The position numbers and the translations under genes were made by a program. A DNA stretch of 64,000 bases from Clostridiales bacterium (GTDB taxonomy: Bacteria; Bacillota; Clostridia; Christensenellales; Borkfalkiaceae): positions 124,001-188,000 of the forward strand of contig SVIG01000004.1 of assembly GCA_015071005.1 (NCBI GenBank), read 5' to 3'. Positions 10,218-19,710 of this stretch are shown in pieces (positions within the stretch are counted from its first letter, which is position 1; each line of letters opens with the position of its first letter). The notes under the pieces were generated by a model. That model was given only the letters and a program-made list of their open reading frames with translations. It was not told the origin of the DNA and did no database searches.

Positions 10218-10571
10218 ATGGAAAAATTTACGGTGACGTTGCCCTTGACGGGTGAATATTTAACGACGGTACGTTTGACGACGGGCGGACTTTGTGCGCT
10301 TGCAGGCTTTGACGTGGATACTGCGGAAGATTATAAGGTTTGCGTGACGGAGAGCTTGTTGATTTTGAAACGCAACGGTTTTTCGACGGCAAGCATTGAA
10401 TTTACCGTAGGCGACGCGCTTGGCTGTGCGGTGAGCGGCGTGGGCGAAGTCGGTGAAATGGGCGATAGCTTGGAAGATGGGATTTCCAGGGCGCTTTTGC
10501 TTGCGCTTTTGGGGACGGTGGATTTCGTAAAGGAATCGGATAGAGTGGTAAAAATCGTATTTGAAGGCTAA
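10218..10571 (+). CDS. RsbW/SpoIIAB-like HATPase-fold protein, probably degenerate
   Basis: Position in cluster and AEDYKVCVTESLLIL resembling an HATPase N-box region without the Asn. Confidence 0.6.
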   Translation: MEKFTVTLPLTGEYLTTVRLTTGGLCALAGFDVDTAEDYKVCVTESLLILKRNGFSTASIEFTVGDALGCAVSGVGEVGEMGDSLEDGISRALLLALLGTVDFVKESDRVVKIVFEG

Positions 10572-10575
10572 ACAA

Positions 10576-11316
10576 ATGACGGAAGAACGCATTAACGAGC
10601 TATTCAAGCGGTACAAAGAGAGCGGTGATATTACGATTCGTAATCAAATCGCCGAGCATTATCTCTACATAACCGAAATCCTAGCCAAGAAATTCGTAGG
10701 GCGAGGTGTGGAGTACGACGATTTGCAGCAAATCGCCGCGATGGCGCTTGTCCGTGGAATCGATCGATTCGACGTAGAGCAGGGCGTACAGTTTTCCACC
10801 TTTATCACGCCGACGATTACGGGGGAAATTAAGAACTATTTCCGTGATAGCTCGCGTATGGTGAAAGTACCGAGAAGGTTGAGCGAGCTAAATCTCGCCG
10901 TTCGGAAATTCTCGCTTGAATACGAAAAAGAAAAGGGTGAAAAACCGAAAATTAAGACGATTGCGCAGTCCTTGAAGGTCGACGAAGAAGAAATTGTAAA
11001 AGCGCTCGAAGTGGGCGGTACGGTGTCTTTGGACGGTATGACGGCAAACGACGAAGAAAATGAGAAATCGTTGTACGGCGTACTCGCAAGCAGCGAAGAT
11101 CGTTACGAACGTTTTGAAACGAAGGAAACCTTGTCTTCGGCGATGCAGGATTTTAGCGACGAGGAAAAAGCGCTTGTCAAATATCGGTTTGTGGACGGAC
11201 TTTCGCAAAGCGACACGGCGTTAAAGCTTGGCGGTAAATCGCAAATGTACGTATCGCGCATGGAAAGAAAATTGCTCGAAAAATTAAAGGATAGATTAAA
11301 AGACGTATTTAGTTAA
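10576..11316 (+). CDS. SigB/SigF/SigG-type RNA polymerase sigma factor
   Basis: DDLQQIAAMALVRGIDRFD, FSTFITPTITGEIKNYFRD, region 4 GGKSQMYVSRMERK. Confidence 0.93.
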   Translation: MTEERINELFKRYKESGDITIRNQIAEHYLYITEILAKKFVGRGVEYDDLQQIAAMALVRGIDRFDVEQGVQFSTFITPTITGEIKNYFRDSSRMVKVPRRLSELNLAVRKFSLEYEKEKGEKPKIKTIAQSLKVDEEEIVKALEVGGTVSLDGMTANDEENEKSLYGVLASSEDRYERFETKETLSSAMQDFSDEEKALVKYRFVDGLSQSDTALKLGGKSQMYVSRMERKLLEKLKDRLKDVFS

Positions 11317-11339
11317 AAAACAAAAGGGGGGAGCGAAGT

Positions 11340-11693
11340 ATGAAGTATGAAATCATCGATTACGAAACGTTGCGGCTTGCCGTGGACGGACTTTGCGACT
11401 TTCTTTTTGCGCAAGAGATTGCGCCCGAGCGCGTATTTGACAGCAGGCTTGTAGCGTACGAGTTATTAAGCAACGTATTAAAGCACGCGGACGGGAACGC
11501 AAAATTAGATTTTGGTTTGACGCCCGAGTTCGTGGAGTTAAAGATTGCCACGGCGGAAGTTTTCTTTCCTGTGAAAAAGGAAACCTGCTCGGACGTGTAT
11601 GCGGAAAGCGGCAGGGGATTATTTTTAGTCGACCGCTTGGCGGAAAGATTTATCACGGAAGACGGCGTATTGCTAATCCGTATCAAAAGATAA
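11340..11693 (+). CDS. RsbW-like anti-sigma ATP-binding protein
   Basis: N-box YELLSNVLKHADG and G-box ESGRGLFLVDRLA. Confidence 0.8.
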   Translation: MKYEIIDYETLRLAVDGLCDFLFAQEIAPERVFDSRLVAYELLSNVLKHADGNAKLDFGLTPEFVELKIATAEVFFPVKKETCSDVYAESGRGLFLVDRLAERFITEDGVLLIRIKR

Positions 11694-11700
11694 GAAAAGA

Positions 11701-11734
11701 AAAACGGGCGAACGTATCGTTCGCCCGTTTTATT
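11701..11734 (+). terminator. Intrinsic terminator
   Basis: AAAACGGGCGAACG-TAT-CGTTCGCCCGTTTT. Confidence 0.9.
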
Positions 11735-11751
11735 ATTTATATAAATAAGTA

Positions 11752-11784
11752 TAAAAAAACGAGCCGACTGAAAAGTCGGCTCGT
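11752..11784 (-). terminator. Intrinsic terminator for the 11801-13084 minus-strand gene
   Basis: ACGAGCCGACT...AGTCGGCTCGT with T tract on minus strand. Confidence 0.85.
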
Positions 11785-11800
11785 AATTATTTTCTAGAGA

Positions 11801-13084
11801 TTAGGAAAGCTTTTGCGAGAAATCGTAGATCTTGCCAAGAAGTTCGCTGGAAACTTTTTCTCTGTATTGACCAAGGTAAATAAATACCTTGTTGAAGAAT
11901 GCCTTGTTGTTTCCGCCTACAACGTATTCGGGAATTTCGGGCATATCGCCGTTCGTACGAAGCACGTAAACGTCGATGAATTCTTCTCTTTCAGCCTTGG
12001 AAAGGGTACCGATGAACGCGTCGAACTTACCGGAGTAATCTTCTTCCGTTTCTTCTGCGGTAGCGTCAGCTTCGTCAGCATTTACCAATTCAGCTACTTC
12101 CACGCCAGCAACAGGGCCGCCTTCGTAGGGGATCGCTTCAATCGTTTCTTCCAATTCGAATTCGTTCATAGCGTCTTTCTTCGCAGCTTTCACAGCGCTC
12201 TTGCGACGAACGCCGAGTTGGCTGAGCGTGATAACGATTTGAAGAAGGGAAACGCCGATTGCGCAAATCGTGAAGAAGAGGAAAGGCTTGCTTTCAAGCT
12301 TGATTGCGTGATAGATATAGATCGCGCCAAGCGCAACGATTACTTGGAAAATGTAGCGAATAGGATCGCCTGCAAGGCCCTTTCTGGAGTTTGCACGGCA
12401 GCTCGCGATACCAAGGTTGAGGAGGGAAAGACCGACTACAACGAGTACCAAAATCTTCCAAATATTCTTGGATGCGCCCAAAGCTGCGCTTACTTTGCCG
12501 CCTTCATACGTGAATGCAAGCATCAAACCAGCGGTGTAAGCAAGGGAAAGGATGAAGTGGATCGCGTTGAACCAAGCCGCCTTACCCGTGTGTGCGATTT
12601 GAAGCACGAAATAGAAGAATGCCGCGCCGAGTGCAATACCGGTCGTGAGCCAATCGAAGGTCAATTCGACAACGGAGCTGTACGACGTGATGCAAAGAAC
12701 GGAAAGCGCGTAAGCCGCTGCGCCCCAAGTGATTACGAACGTTGCGAAACGAACGAGCGCGGGAGCTTTCTTTCTCGTAAAGATAGCGATGAACGCGCAA
12801 ACGAATGCAACAACGATCGTTGCCGCGAATACGTAAAGAGCAAGCGTTGCAGCAACGCCCAAATACGTACCGTCATCGCAGAAGGAAGGGAGTACGCCCC
12901 AAAGTTTCATACCGGTATCAAAAATGTCCTGTGCCACTTCGTACAAAGCGAGTTCGCCAACGAAGAAGTAACCTTGAATGCCAGCCAATACTTTGATCGG
13001 CAAAACAGCAAGTACAACACACGCCGCAACCAAAAGCACAGCAAGTAAGCGATAGCTTACGTTCTTTTTAGCCTTGTTAGCCAT
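11801..13084 (-). CDS. Polytopic membrane protein of unknown function
   Basis: Long ORF with many hydrophobic segments, acidic C-terminal domain, own terminator. Confidence 0.8.
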   Translation of the reverse strand: MANKAKKNVSYRLLAVLLVAACVVLAVLPIKVLAGIQGYFFVGELALYEVAQDIFDTGMKLWGVLPSFCDDGTYLGVAATLALYVFAATIVVAFVCAFIAIFTRKKAPALVRFATFVITWGAAAYALSVLCITSYSSVVELTFDWLTTGIALGAAFFYFVLQIAHTGKAAWFNAIHFILSLAYTAGLMLAFTYEGGKVSAALGASKNIWKILVLVVVGLSLLNLGIASCRANSRKGLAGDPIRYIFQVIVALGAIYIYHAIKLESKPFLFFTICAIGVSLLQIVITLSQLGVRRKSAVKAAKKDAMNEFELEETIEAIPYEGGPVAGVEVAELVNADEADATAEETEEDYSGKFDAFIGTLSKAEREEFIDVYVLRTNGDMPEIPEYVVGGNNKAFFNKVFIYLGQYREKVSSELLGKIYDFSQKLS

Positions 13085-13380
13085 AACAAATCTCCTGAAA
13101 GTTATTTTTAGAGTTCCCGTTTCGCTCTCACTACACGGGGTAAACTTTTACAATTTATAGTATTATAACACTTTCGGCGAAAGATGTCAATACTTAAAAA
13201 GTATTTTTTTAAGTCTTTCCGCAAAAAAAAGTTAAAAAAATTAAGTATTTTTGCTTTTTCATCAAGGAAAAAAGTCAAAGATACAAAAAACCCCTTGAAA
13301 AAATTTTCCGTTTGCGTTATAATAGGTTTGGATAAAAAATTAAGGCGGCGCGAGAGAAGTGCTCGCCAAGGAGAGCCTAT

Positions 13381-14397
13381 ATGACGGAAATTGAAAAAAT
13401 CGTCAAAGAGCTTATGGAAAAATTTAATATTCGTTTGTCCTACTATGCGGAAAACTCCCCTGCGGCGGATTTACCCGTTTGCGATTGGCAGTTTGATAAA
13501 GTAACGGACGACGGTAGCCATACGTTTTTCCGCTTTTTATATAGAAACGTCGGGTATATCGGCATTTTGGACGGTTGCGGGGAGACGGAGAAAAACTACG
13601 CGCTGCTTTTGCCTTCCTATATCGAGGGCTTTGCGGAAAAAGTTTCCGAGTTACCGAAAACGGAACAACTCAAACGCATTCTCATGGGGGAATATTCCTC
13701 GATGGGGATTTATAAGTACGTGACCAAATATTCCGTGAAAAACACACCTTGCTTTGCGATTGTATTGCGCGTGCCTAAGCTTATGGGTGAAGCGATTTCG
13801 GCTTTGGAGCAGTACGGCGGCAACAGCTTGGATACCGTCGTGCAAATCAGCGATGATATTTGCGTTTTGGTGCGTTTTGAAGAAGAAACGGCGGAAGAAT
13901 CCAATTCGGCTGTAGAGTATGCGGAATTTTTAACGCAGTCTTTGAAAGAAGAACTGGGCGTGGACGCGCAAGCAGGGGTTGGTCCTACCGTGCGCGAATT
14001 GAAGGATATTGCCGTATCGTACGCAAGCGCGGAAAACGCGCTTCGTTATGCCGACGTTTTTCAAATCCAAGGCAACGTACATTTCTATCGCGACTTTATT
14101 TTGATGAAAATGCTTGAAGACGTACCTGAAAGCCGTTTGCGCGAGTACCTTTCGGAAATCAGCGACGAGCGTTTTAAGGAAGTCTTTGAAGACGAGGAAA
14201 TGCTTGCGACGGCGGAAGTATTTTTACAGTGTAGCTTGAACGTGAGCGAAACTTCCCGTCAGTTGTATTTGCATAGAAACACCCTTTTGTACCGTTTGGA
14301 CAAAATTGAAAAGGCGACGGGCTTGAATATCCGTCTTTTCTCGGGCGCGGTTTCCTTCCGCGTGCTGACGGTGCTTTACAAGCTCTTGAAAAAATAA
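13381..14397 (+). CDS. PucR/CdaR-type transcriptional regulator
   Basis: C-terminal HTH NVSETSRQLYLHRNTLLYRLDKIEKATGLNIR. Confidence 0.85.
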   Translation: MTEIEKIVKELMEKFNIRLSYYAENSPAADLPVCDWQFDKVTDDGSHTFFRFLYRNVGYIGILDGCGETEKNYALLLPSYIEGFAEKVSELPKTEQLKRILMGEYSSMGIYKYVTKYSVKNTPCFAIVLRVPKLMGEAISALEQYGGNSLDTVVQISDDICVLVRFEEETAEESNSAVEYAEFLTQSLKEELGVDAQAGVGPTVRELKDIAVSYASAENALRYADVFQIQGNVHFYRDFILMKMLEDVPESRLREYLSEISDERFKEVFEDEEMLATAEVFLQCSLNVSETSRQLYLHRNTLLYRLDKIEKATGLNIRLFSGAVSFRVLTVLYKLLKK

Positions 14398-14405
14398 ACG
14401 AAATG

Positions 14406-14446
14406 AATCCGTCCACGGGTATTTTATGCGGACGGATTATATTTTT
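14406..14446 (+). terminator. Putative intrinsic terminator
   Basis: AATCCGTCC...GGACGGATT then ATATTTTT. Confidence 0.7.
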
Positions 14447-14480
14447 ATCCTAAAAAGGATATAAACTTGGAGTGAAGAGT

Positions 14481-15884
14481 ATGGATAACCAAGAAAACAA
14501 CGAAAAATTCGATAAAAACAATCTTCCTGAAACGGACGATGGATTTTTCACGGAACTTCCGAAAAAGGAGTTTCAACGCGTACCTGCCCCCGACAAAAAA
14601 GGCAAAACAGCGAAAAAGGTATGGAAAATCGTCGGGTGCATTTTCCTTGCCGTGGCGATTTTTGCGTCGGGCGCTTTGACCTTTTGGCTCTCGCTGGATA
14701 AGGGGATGCGGAAGTTGATTTGGATTAAGGATAAAATCGACGAGGAATATTATCAAGATATTTCCGACGACGAATTTTATTCGACTATTTACGACGCGAT
14801 CAATAACGATTTGCTCGATCCCTATTCCTACTATATGACGGCGGACGAATATAAAGCGAGCGAACAGACGTTGGCGGGGAAAAAGGGGGGCATCGGTACG
14901 ATGCTTTTGACCAAGGACGCAGAGGATAACGAACAAATTTTAATCACGCGCGTGAGCGGTAACTCGCCTGCGGAAAGAGCGGGCTTAACGGAAGGTGACA
15001 AAATCATCGGGTTTGGTTTGTCGGAAGACGCGATGACGGAAAGCCAAGATTTCCAAGCCTTTTCGGATTTTTTAGGAGCTTTGGACGTTAACGAAAGCTT
15101 TTACGTGAAAGTGCTTTCGGGCGGCGTAAAAAAAAACCTTTCGCTCGCAAAAGAAATTTACGTGGAAAATTATGTCTTTTACCGCACGAACAATTCGTCC
15201 TACGCTTTTTCAGGAGATAAGAACGAATGGACGGCAAGGAGCGACCACCTTGCAGCGTTGCCCGATCAAACGGCGTATATTCGTTTGATACAGTTTGGTG
15301 GGAGCGTGTCGAAGGGTTTTGCAAGGGCGATGAAACAGTTCCGTCAAGACGGTAAAACCGATTTAATTTTGGATCTTCGAGGCAACACGGGCGGTTATTT
15401 GGACCTGATGCAGGAAATCGCCGCGTATTTCGGGAAGAATGCAAAGGGAGATTCGCCCGTAGCGGTGCTTGCGGATTACGGGGATAAAATGGTGGCTTAC
15501 GACGCGCGCGGGAACGTTTACGACGAGTATTTCAAGCCCGAAAGCCGCATTTGCGTACTTGCGGATATCGACACGGCTTCGGCGTCGGAGTGTTTGATTG
15601 GATTTATGCTCGATTACGGCGCACTTTCGTATGAAAACATTTGCTTATCCGAGCGCGGCGGCGTGGCGAAAACGTACGGCAAAGGGATTATGCAAACGAC
15701 CTATTATTTGGATTGGTTTGAAAAGGACGCGTTAAAACTCACGACGGCGGAAATCCGTTGGCCCGTCTCAAAAACGAGTATTCACGGCAGGGGGATCTTG
15801 CCTGAAGACGGTGCGAAAACGGTGCAAGAAGCGTACGGCAAGGATTTGGAAATCAACGCTGCAATCGCGCAGTTATACCCCTAA
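14481..15884 (+). CDS. S41 C-terminal processing peptidase with PDZ domain
   Basis: TM anchor, PDZ (VSGNSPAERAGLTEGDKIIGF), LDLRGNTGG. Confidence 0.92.
   Translation: MDNQENNEKFDKNNLPETDDGFFTELPKKEFQRVPAPDKKGKTAKKVWKIVGCIFLAVAIFASGALTFWLSLDKGMRKLIWIKDKIDEEYYQDISDDEFYSTIYDAINNDLLDPYSYYMTADEYKASEQTLAGKKGGIGTMLLTKDAEDNEQILITRVSGNSPAERAGLTEGDKIIGFGLSEDAMTESQDFQAFSDFLGALDVNESFYVKVLSGGVKKNLSLAKEIYVENYVFYRTNNSSYAFSGDKNEWTARSDHLAALPDQTAYIRLIQFGGSVSKGFARAMKQFRQDGKTDLILDLRGNTGGYLDLMQEIAAYFGKNAKGDSPVAVLADYGDKMVAYDARGNVYDEYFKPESRICVLADIDTASASECLIGFMLDYGALSYENICLSERGGVAKTYGKGIMQTTYYLDWFEKDALKLTTAEIRWPVSKTSIHGRGILPEDGAKTVQEAYGKDLEINAAIAQLYP
14572..14591 (-). repeat. Dispersed repeat, exact consensus copy
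   Basis: Plus strand TTCAACGCGTACCTGCCCCC; inside the S41 peptidase N-terminal tail. Confidence 0.85.
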
Positions 15885-15888
15885 CGAG

Positions 15889-15908
15889 CGGTACAGGTAT
15901 GCGTTGAA
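15889..15908 (+). repeat. Dispersed repeat, diverged copy
   Basis: CGGTACAGGTATGCGTTGAA, just after the S41 stop codon. Confidence 0.7.
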
Positions 15909-15923
15909 TATAAAAATGCAAAC

Positions 15924-15954
15924 AAAAACGCACGCGGGAAGAGCGTGCGTTTTT
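15924..15954 (+). terminator. Intrinsic terminator
   Basis: AAACGCACGC...GCGTGCGTTT. Confidence 0.85.
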
Positions 15955-16085
15955 GCGTTGTTATGGAGGTGTTCTTACTCAAGCTTGAAAGCTTGATTGG
16001 AAACGGATAAGCTTGATTGTCAAACGTAGTATACCAAACGATTAAGGAAATTGCGTTGTGAAAATGTGATAGTTTTTTGAAAAAT

Positions 16086-16119
16086 AAAGCAGCCGCGTTC
16101 AAAAAACGCGGCTGCTTTT
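16086..16119 (-). terminator. Terminator downstream of tkt (bidirectional hairpin)
   Basis: AAAGCAGCCGCGTT..AACGCGGCTGCTTTT. Confidence 0.85.
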
Positions 16120-16130
16120 ATCCGATAGGA

Positions 16131-18131
16131 TTAGTTTTTGGATTTTTCGATGGACGCAAGCGCTTTCGCTACAACGTTTTCTACCGTGAAACCGTAGTAG
16201 TTGAAAAGCTGACCTGCAGGCGCGGACGCACCGAACGAAGTCATGCAAACGAGTTCGCCGTTGTCTCCTGCGTATTTATACCAGCTGTACGGACAAGCCG
16301 CTTCCACGGCTACTCTTGCTTTTATGCTCTTGGGCATAACGCTTTCCTTGTATTCCGCGCTTTGCTTTTCGTATTCTTCGAAGCAGGGCAGGGAGATAAC
16401 TCTTGCCTTTACGCCTTGTTCATTAAGTGCCGCTTTCGCTTTCACGCAAAGCTCGACTTCCGAACCCGAAGCCATCAAAAGTACGTCGGGCGTACCGTCG
16501 CAGTCTTCCAAAATATAGCCGCCCTTCAAAGCGAGTTTGCCGCTGTTTTCGTATTGAGGCAAGTTTTGACGGGTAAGCACGAGTGCGGTGGGTTCTTTCC
16601 CGCTCAACGCCGAAACCCAAGCCGCCGCCGTTTCTTTACCATCCGCAGGACGGTAGACCTTTAACCCAGGCACCGAACGAAGCATAATGAGCTGTTCTAC
16701 GGGCTGATGGGTAGGGCCGTCTTCTCCAACGCCGATAGAATCGTGCGTCATAATATAGGTGACGGGTGTTTTCATGAGCGCCGAAAGTCGCATAGCGGGC
16801 TTGCAGTAGTCGGAGAATACGAAGAAGGTCGCGCAGTACGCTTGTACGCCGCCGTGGAGCTGCATACCGTTCGCAATCGCTGCCATCGCGTGTTCGCGGA
16901 TACCGAAATGCATATTTCTGCCTGCGAAATTCTCGGGTGAGAATACGCCGTATTGCATTTCCGCCGTGTCCTTCATATCCGAAAGGTTGGAAGGGGCGAG
17001 GTCTGCCGAGCCGCCCATAAGTTGGGGTACGTGCGGTGCGAGCGTGTTGAGCACTTTCGCAGACGTTTGACGGGTTGCCATCGGTTTTTCGAAATCGTAA
17101 AGACCTGCAATTTCGTCGAAGTTGGGCATTTCGCCTGCCATCGCCTTTTTATATTCCGCCGCAAGCTCGGGGTATGCTTCTTCGTAAGCTTTGAAGGTTT
17201 CCGTCCATGCTTCCTGTGCTTTTGCGCCTGCGATTGCCGCTTTTGCGCAATGCTCGAAAACCTCTTGAGGACATTCGAAAGGAGCGGATTCCCAGCCGAG
17301 CTTTTCCTTGGCTTTCGCAAGGTTTTCCGCGCCAAGGGGTGCGCCGTGTGCCTTTGCCGAGCCTTCCAAGGGCGAGCCTTTACCGATGCGGGTATGGCAA
17401 ATAATGACGGACGGTTTGTCCGTGCGCGCTTTCGCTTTTTCGATTGCCGCAGAGAGCGCCGCTACGTCGTCCGATTGCGTAAGGTCTACGTGCTGTACTT
17501 GCCAATGCTGCGCCGCAAAACGCGCGCCTACGTATTCCTTAAACGTGACGTCCGTGTCCCCTTCAATGGTGATTTCGTTATCGTCGTAGAAAAGAATGAG
17601 CTTGCCGAGCTTATGCGTGCCTGCAAACGAGCAAGCTTCGTAGGAAATACCTTCTTCCAAGCATCCGTCGCCGCAAAGCGCGTAGGTGTAGTGGTCTACG
17701 ATTTTGAATTCCGGTGTATTGAACTTCGCCGCAAGGTGTGCTTCGGCCACTGCCATACCAACGGCGTTTGCAATCCCTTGACCGAGCGGTCCCGTCGTCG
17801 TTTCCACACCTGCGGTGTGTCCGTATTCGGGATGACCGGGGGTTTTGGAGTTAAACTGACGGAAACTCATCAAGTCTTCCTTAGTGAGCCCCATACCGTA
17901 CAAGTGGAAAAGGGTATAATCGAGCATTGAGCCGTGCCCTGCGGAGAGAATGAAGCGGTCGCGGTTGTCCCATTGCATATCGTTAGGGTTAAACTTCAAA
18001 AAGTTTTGGAACAAAGTGTATGCAATCGGCGCGCAGCCCATAGGCAAACCGGGGTGACCGGATTTCGCTTTGTCAATCGCTTCCGCGGATAAAATTCTTA
18101 TCGCGTTGATGGTGGTTTTCTGTACGTCCAT
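16131..18131 (-). CDS. tkt: Transketolase
   Basis: GHPGLPMGCAPIAYTLF, GDGCLEEGISYEA, HDSIGVGEDGPTHQP motifs. Confidence 0.97.
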   Translation of the reverse strand: MDVQKTTINAIRILSAEAIDKAKSGHPGLPMGCAPIAYTLFQNFLKFNPNDMQWDNRDRFILSAGHGSMLDYTLFHLYGMGLTKEDLMSFRQFNSKTPGHPEYGHTAGVETTTGPLGQGIANAVGMAVAEAHLAAKFNTPEFKIVDHYTYALCGDGCLEEGISYEACSFAGTHKLGKLILFYDDNEITIEGDTDVTFKEYVGARFAAQHWQVQHVDLTQSDDVAALSAAIEKAKARTDKPSVIICHTRIGKGSPLEGSAKAHGAPLGAENLAKAKEKLGWESAPFECPQEVFEHCAKAAIAGAKAQEAWTETFKAYEEAYPELAAEYKKAMAGEMPNFDEIAGLYDFEKPMATRQTSAKVLNTLAPHVPQLMGGSADLAPSNLSDMKDTAEMQYGVFSPENFAGRNMHFGIREHAMAAIANGMQLHGGVQAYCATFFVFSDYCKPAMRLSALMKTPVTYIMTHDSIGVGEDGPTHQPVEQLIMLRSVPGLKVYRPADGKETAAAWVSALSGKEPTALVLTRQNLPQYENSGKLALKGGYILEDCDGTPDVLLMASGSEVELCVKAKAALNEQGVKARVISLPCFEEYEKQSAEYKESVMPKSIKARVAVEAACPYSWYKYAGDNGELVCMTSFGASAPAGQLFNYYGFTVENVVAKALASIEKSKN

Positions 18132-18328
18132 ACGATTCTCCTAAATCTAAATATTTTCTCGCGTATTCGCGCGGTTTTTTTCAAAGACCGTCTATTTCTA
18201 TTATACATATTTCTCTTTGTTTTTTCAAGTCTTTGACAAAAAAAACTGTGAATTATTTTCTTATTTTTATTGGAAAGAGTTTTTTGTGCGGTTGTCATAA
18301 AAAATCGTGACAAGGGATAGTGAAATTG

Positions 18329-18357
18329 TTGACAATATATTTGCGCTATGATATAAT
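18329..18357 (+). promoter_or_regulatory. Sigma-A-like promoter for the DegV gene
   Basis: TTGACA-17 nt-TATAAT. Confidence 0.8.
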
Positions 18358-18393
18358 AAATCGGTACAAAAGGAAAAAAAGGAGAAAGAAAAA

Positions 18394-19299
18394 ATGGCGT
18401 TGTTTGACGTATCGACGGATTCGACCTGCGATTTGAAAAAGGCGTACGTGGAAGAGAGAAATATTTGGTTTGTACCCTTGACGTTCACGATGGAAAAGGG
18501 CGGACAAATCGAAGAATACTTCGATAACTTTGAAAAAGAAGAAGAATACGTAGCGTTTTACGAAAAGGTTGCGGCAGGGTACTTCCCTCGCACGGCGAAG
18601 CTCAATTATGAAGCGCACATGGAGCACTTCACGAAGATGGCGGAAGCAGGTGTGAAAGATGTCGTGCATTTTATGATTTCTTCGGGGCTTGCGAATACGA
18701 TCACCATTACCGAGCAAGCCGCTCGCGATATGAAGGAAAAGTACCCCGATTTTAACGTGTACGCAGTCGATCCTTTGACGGCGACTATCGGACAAGGGAT
18801 TTTGGTTTCCTTGGCGGCGGACTGCCGTGATAAGGGTATGACCGCGAAAGAAACGTACGACTATTTGATGGAAGTACGTAATCGTATCCAGCATTGTGTT
18901 TTCCCTAACGACTTATTTTATCTGAAAAAAGGCGGTAGAGTTTCGGCGGCGGCTGCGGTGTTTGGCTCGATGTTGAATATTAAACCCATGCTTGCATTCG
19001 ACGCGGAAGGTAAGCTTAAAGTGCAAGAAAAATGCAAGGGTATGAAGAAAGCCTTTGCGCGCGTTATCGATCACATGGCGCTTGCGCCCGTAGATGAAAC
19101 GGGGATTGCGGTCGTTGTGCATACGAATAATGAAAAGGGCGCGCAGGAATTGGCGGCTTTGGTGGAAGCGAGAACGGGTGTGAAACCGCAAATTACGATT
19201 ATGGGTCCTGTCATCGGCTCGCACGTTGGCCCTGGCGGCGTCGCTTGCGGTTGGGTATCGACGAAAACGAGATCGGAGCTTTTCGATTTGTTGAAATAA
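18394..19299 (+). CDS. DegV-family fatty-acid-binding protein
   Basis: STDSTCDLKKAYVEERNIWFVPL; YLKKGGRVSAA; GSHVGPGGVACGW. Confidence 0.92.
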   Translation: MALFDVSTDSTCDLKKAYVEERNIWFVPLTFTMEKGGQIEEYFDNFEKEEEYVAFYEKVAAGYFPRTAKLNYEAHMEHFTKMAEAGVKDVVHFMISSGLANTITITEQAARDMKEKYPDFNVYAVDPLTATIGQGILVSLAADCRDKGMTAKETYDYLMEVRNRIQHCVFPNDLFYLKKGGRVSAAAAVFGSMLNIKPMLAFDAEGKLKVQEKCKGMKKAFARVIDHMALAPVDETGIAVVVHTNNEKGAQELAALVEARTGVKPQITIMGPVIGSHVGPGGVACGWVSTKTRSELFDLLK

Positions 19300-19307
19300 G
19301 GTATACA

Positions 19308-19337
19308 AGAAACGGTGTTTGCACCGTTTCTTTTTTC
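19308..19337 (+). terminator. Intrinsic terminator
   Basis: AAGAAACGGTG-TTTG-CACCGTTTCTTTTTT. Confidence 0.9.
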
Positions 19338-19391
19338 TTGACTTTTTTCTTTTGCGGTGGTATACTATTTATACAACCGAATACGAACGAA

Positions 19392-19592
19392 CGGTACTTT
19401 GTCTAAGGACAAGGTTTAATAGGGAAGAGGGAAATCGGTGTTTTCCGAATTGCTCCGCTGCCGCCACAACCGTAAGAACGTCCGTCCGCTTTCACTGCGT
19501 AAAACGTGGGAAGGAAGGGGGCAGGTACGCGTTGAATGCGTACAAGGGCGTTGTAAGCCGGGAGACCTGCCGCGCGTTTTAGAAAACGATTT
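19392..19592 (+). promoter_or_regulatory. Cobalamin riboswitch aptamer
   Basis: TTTAATAGGGAA...CGGTG...TGCCGCCACAACCGTAA...GTAAGCCGGGAGACCTGCC conserved elements. Confidence 0.88.
19517..19536 (+). repeat. Dispersed repeat, exact consensus copy inside the cobalamin riboswitch
   Basis: GGGGGCAGGTACGCGTTGAA. Confidence 0.9.
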
Positions 19593-19655
19593 TCTGCGGA
19601 CGGGCGGAAAGGCGTTATTTACCGCTTGAAAGCCGAGCGGAGATTTTCGCATACC

Positions 19656-19694
19656 ATTCCCCGAAAGCAAGAGGTTGCTTTCGGGGAATTTTTT
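19656..19694 (+). terminator. Riboswitch expression-platform terminator
   Basis: ATTCCCCGAAAGCAA-GAGG-TTGCTTTCGGGGAATTTTTT. Confidence 0.9.
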
Positions 19695-19710
19695 AAGGAG
19701 TGGCGAAGAA

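Noticed and set aside
11813-13048. 411-aa plus-strand ORF opposite the membrane protein
   Set aside because: Shadow ORF; low-complexity charged composition with no domain signature
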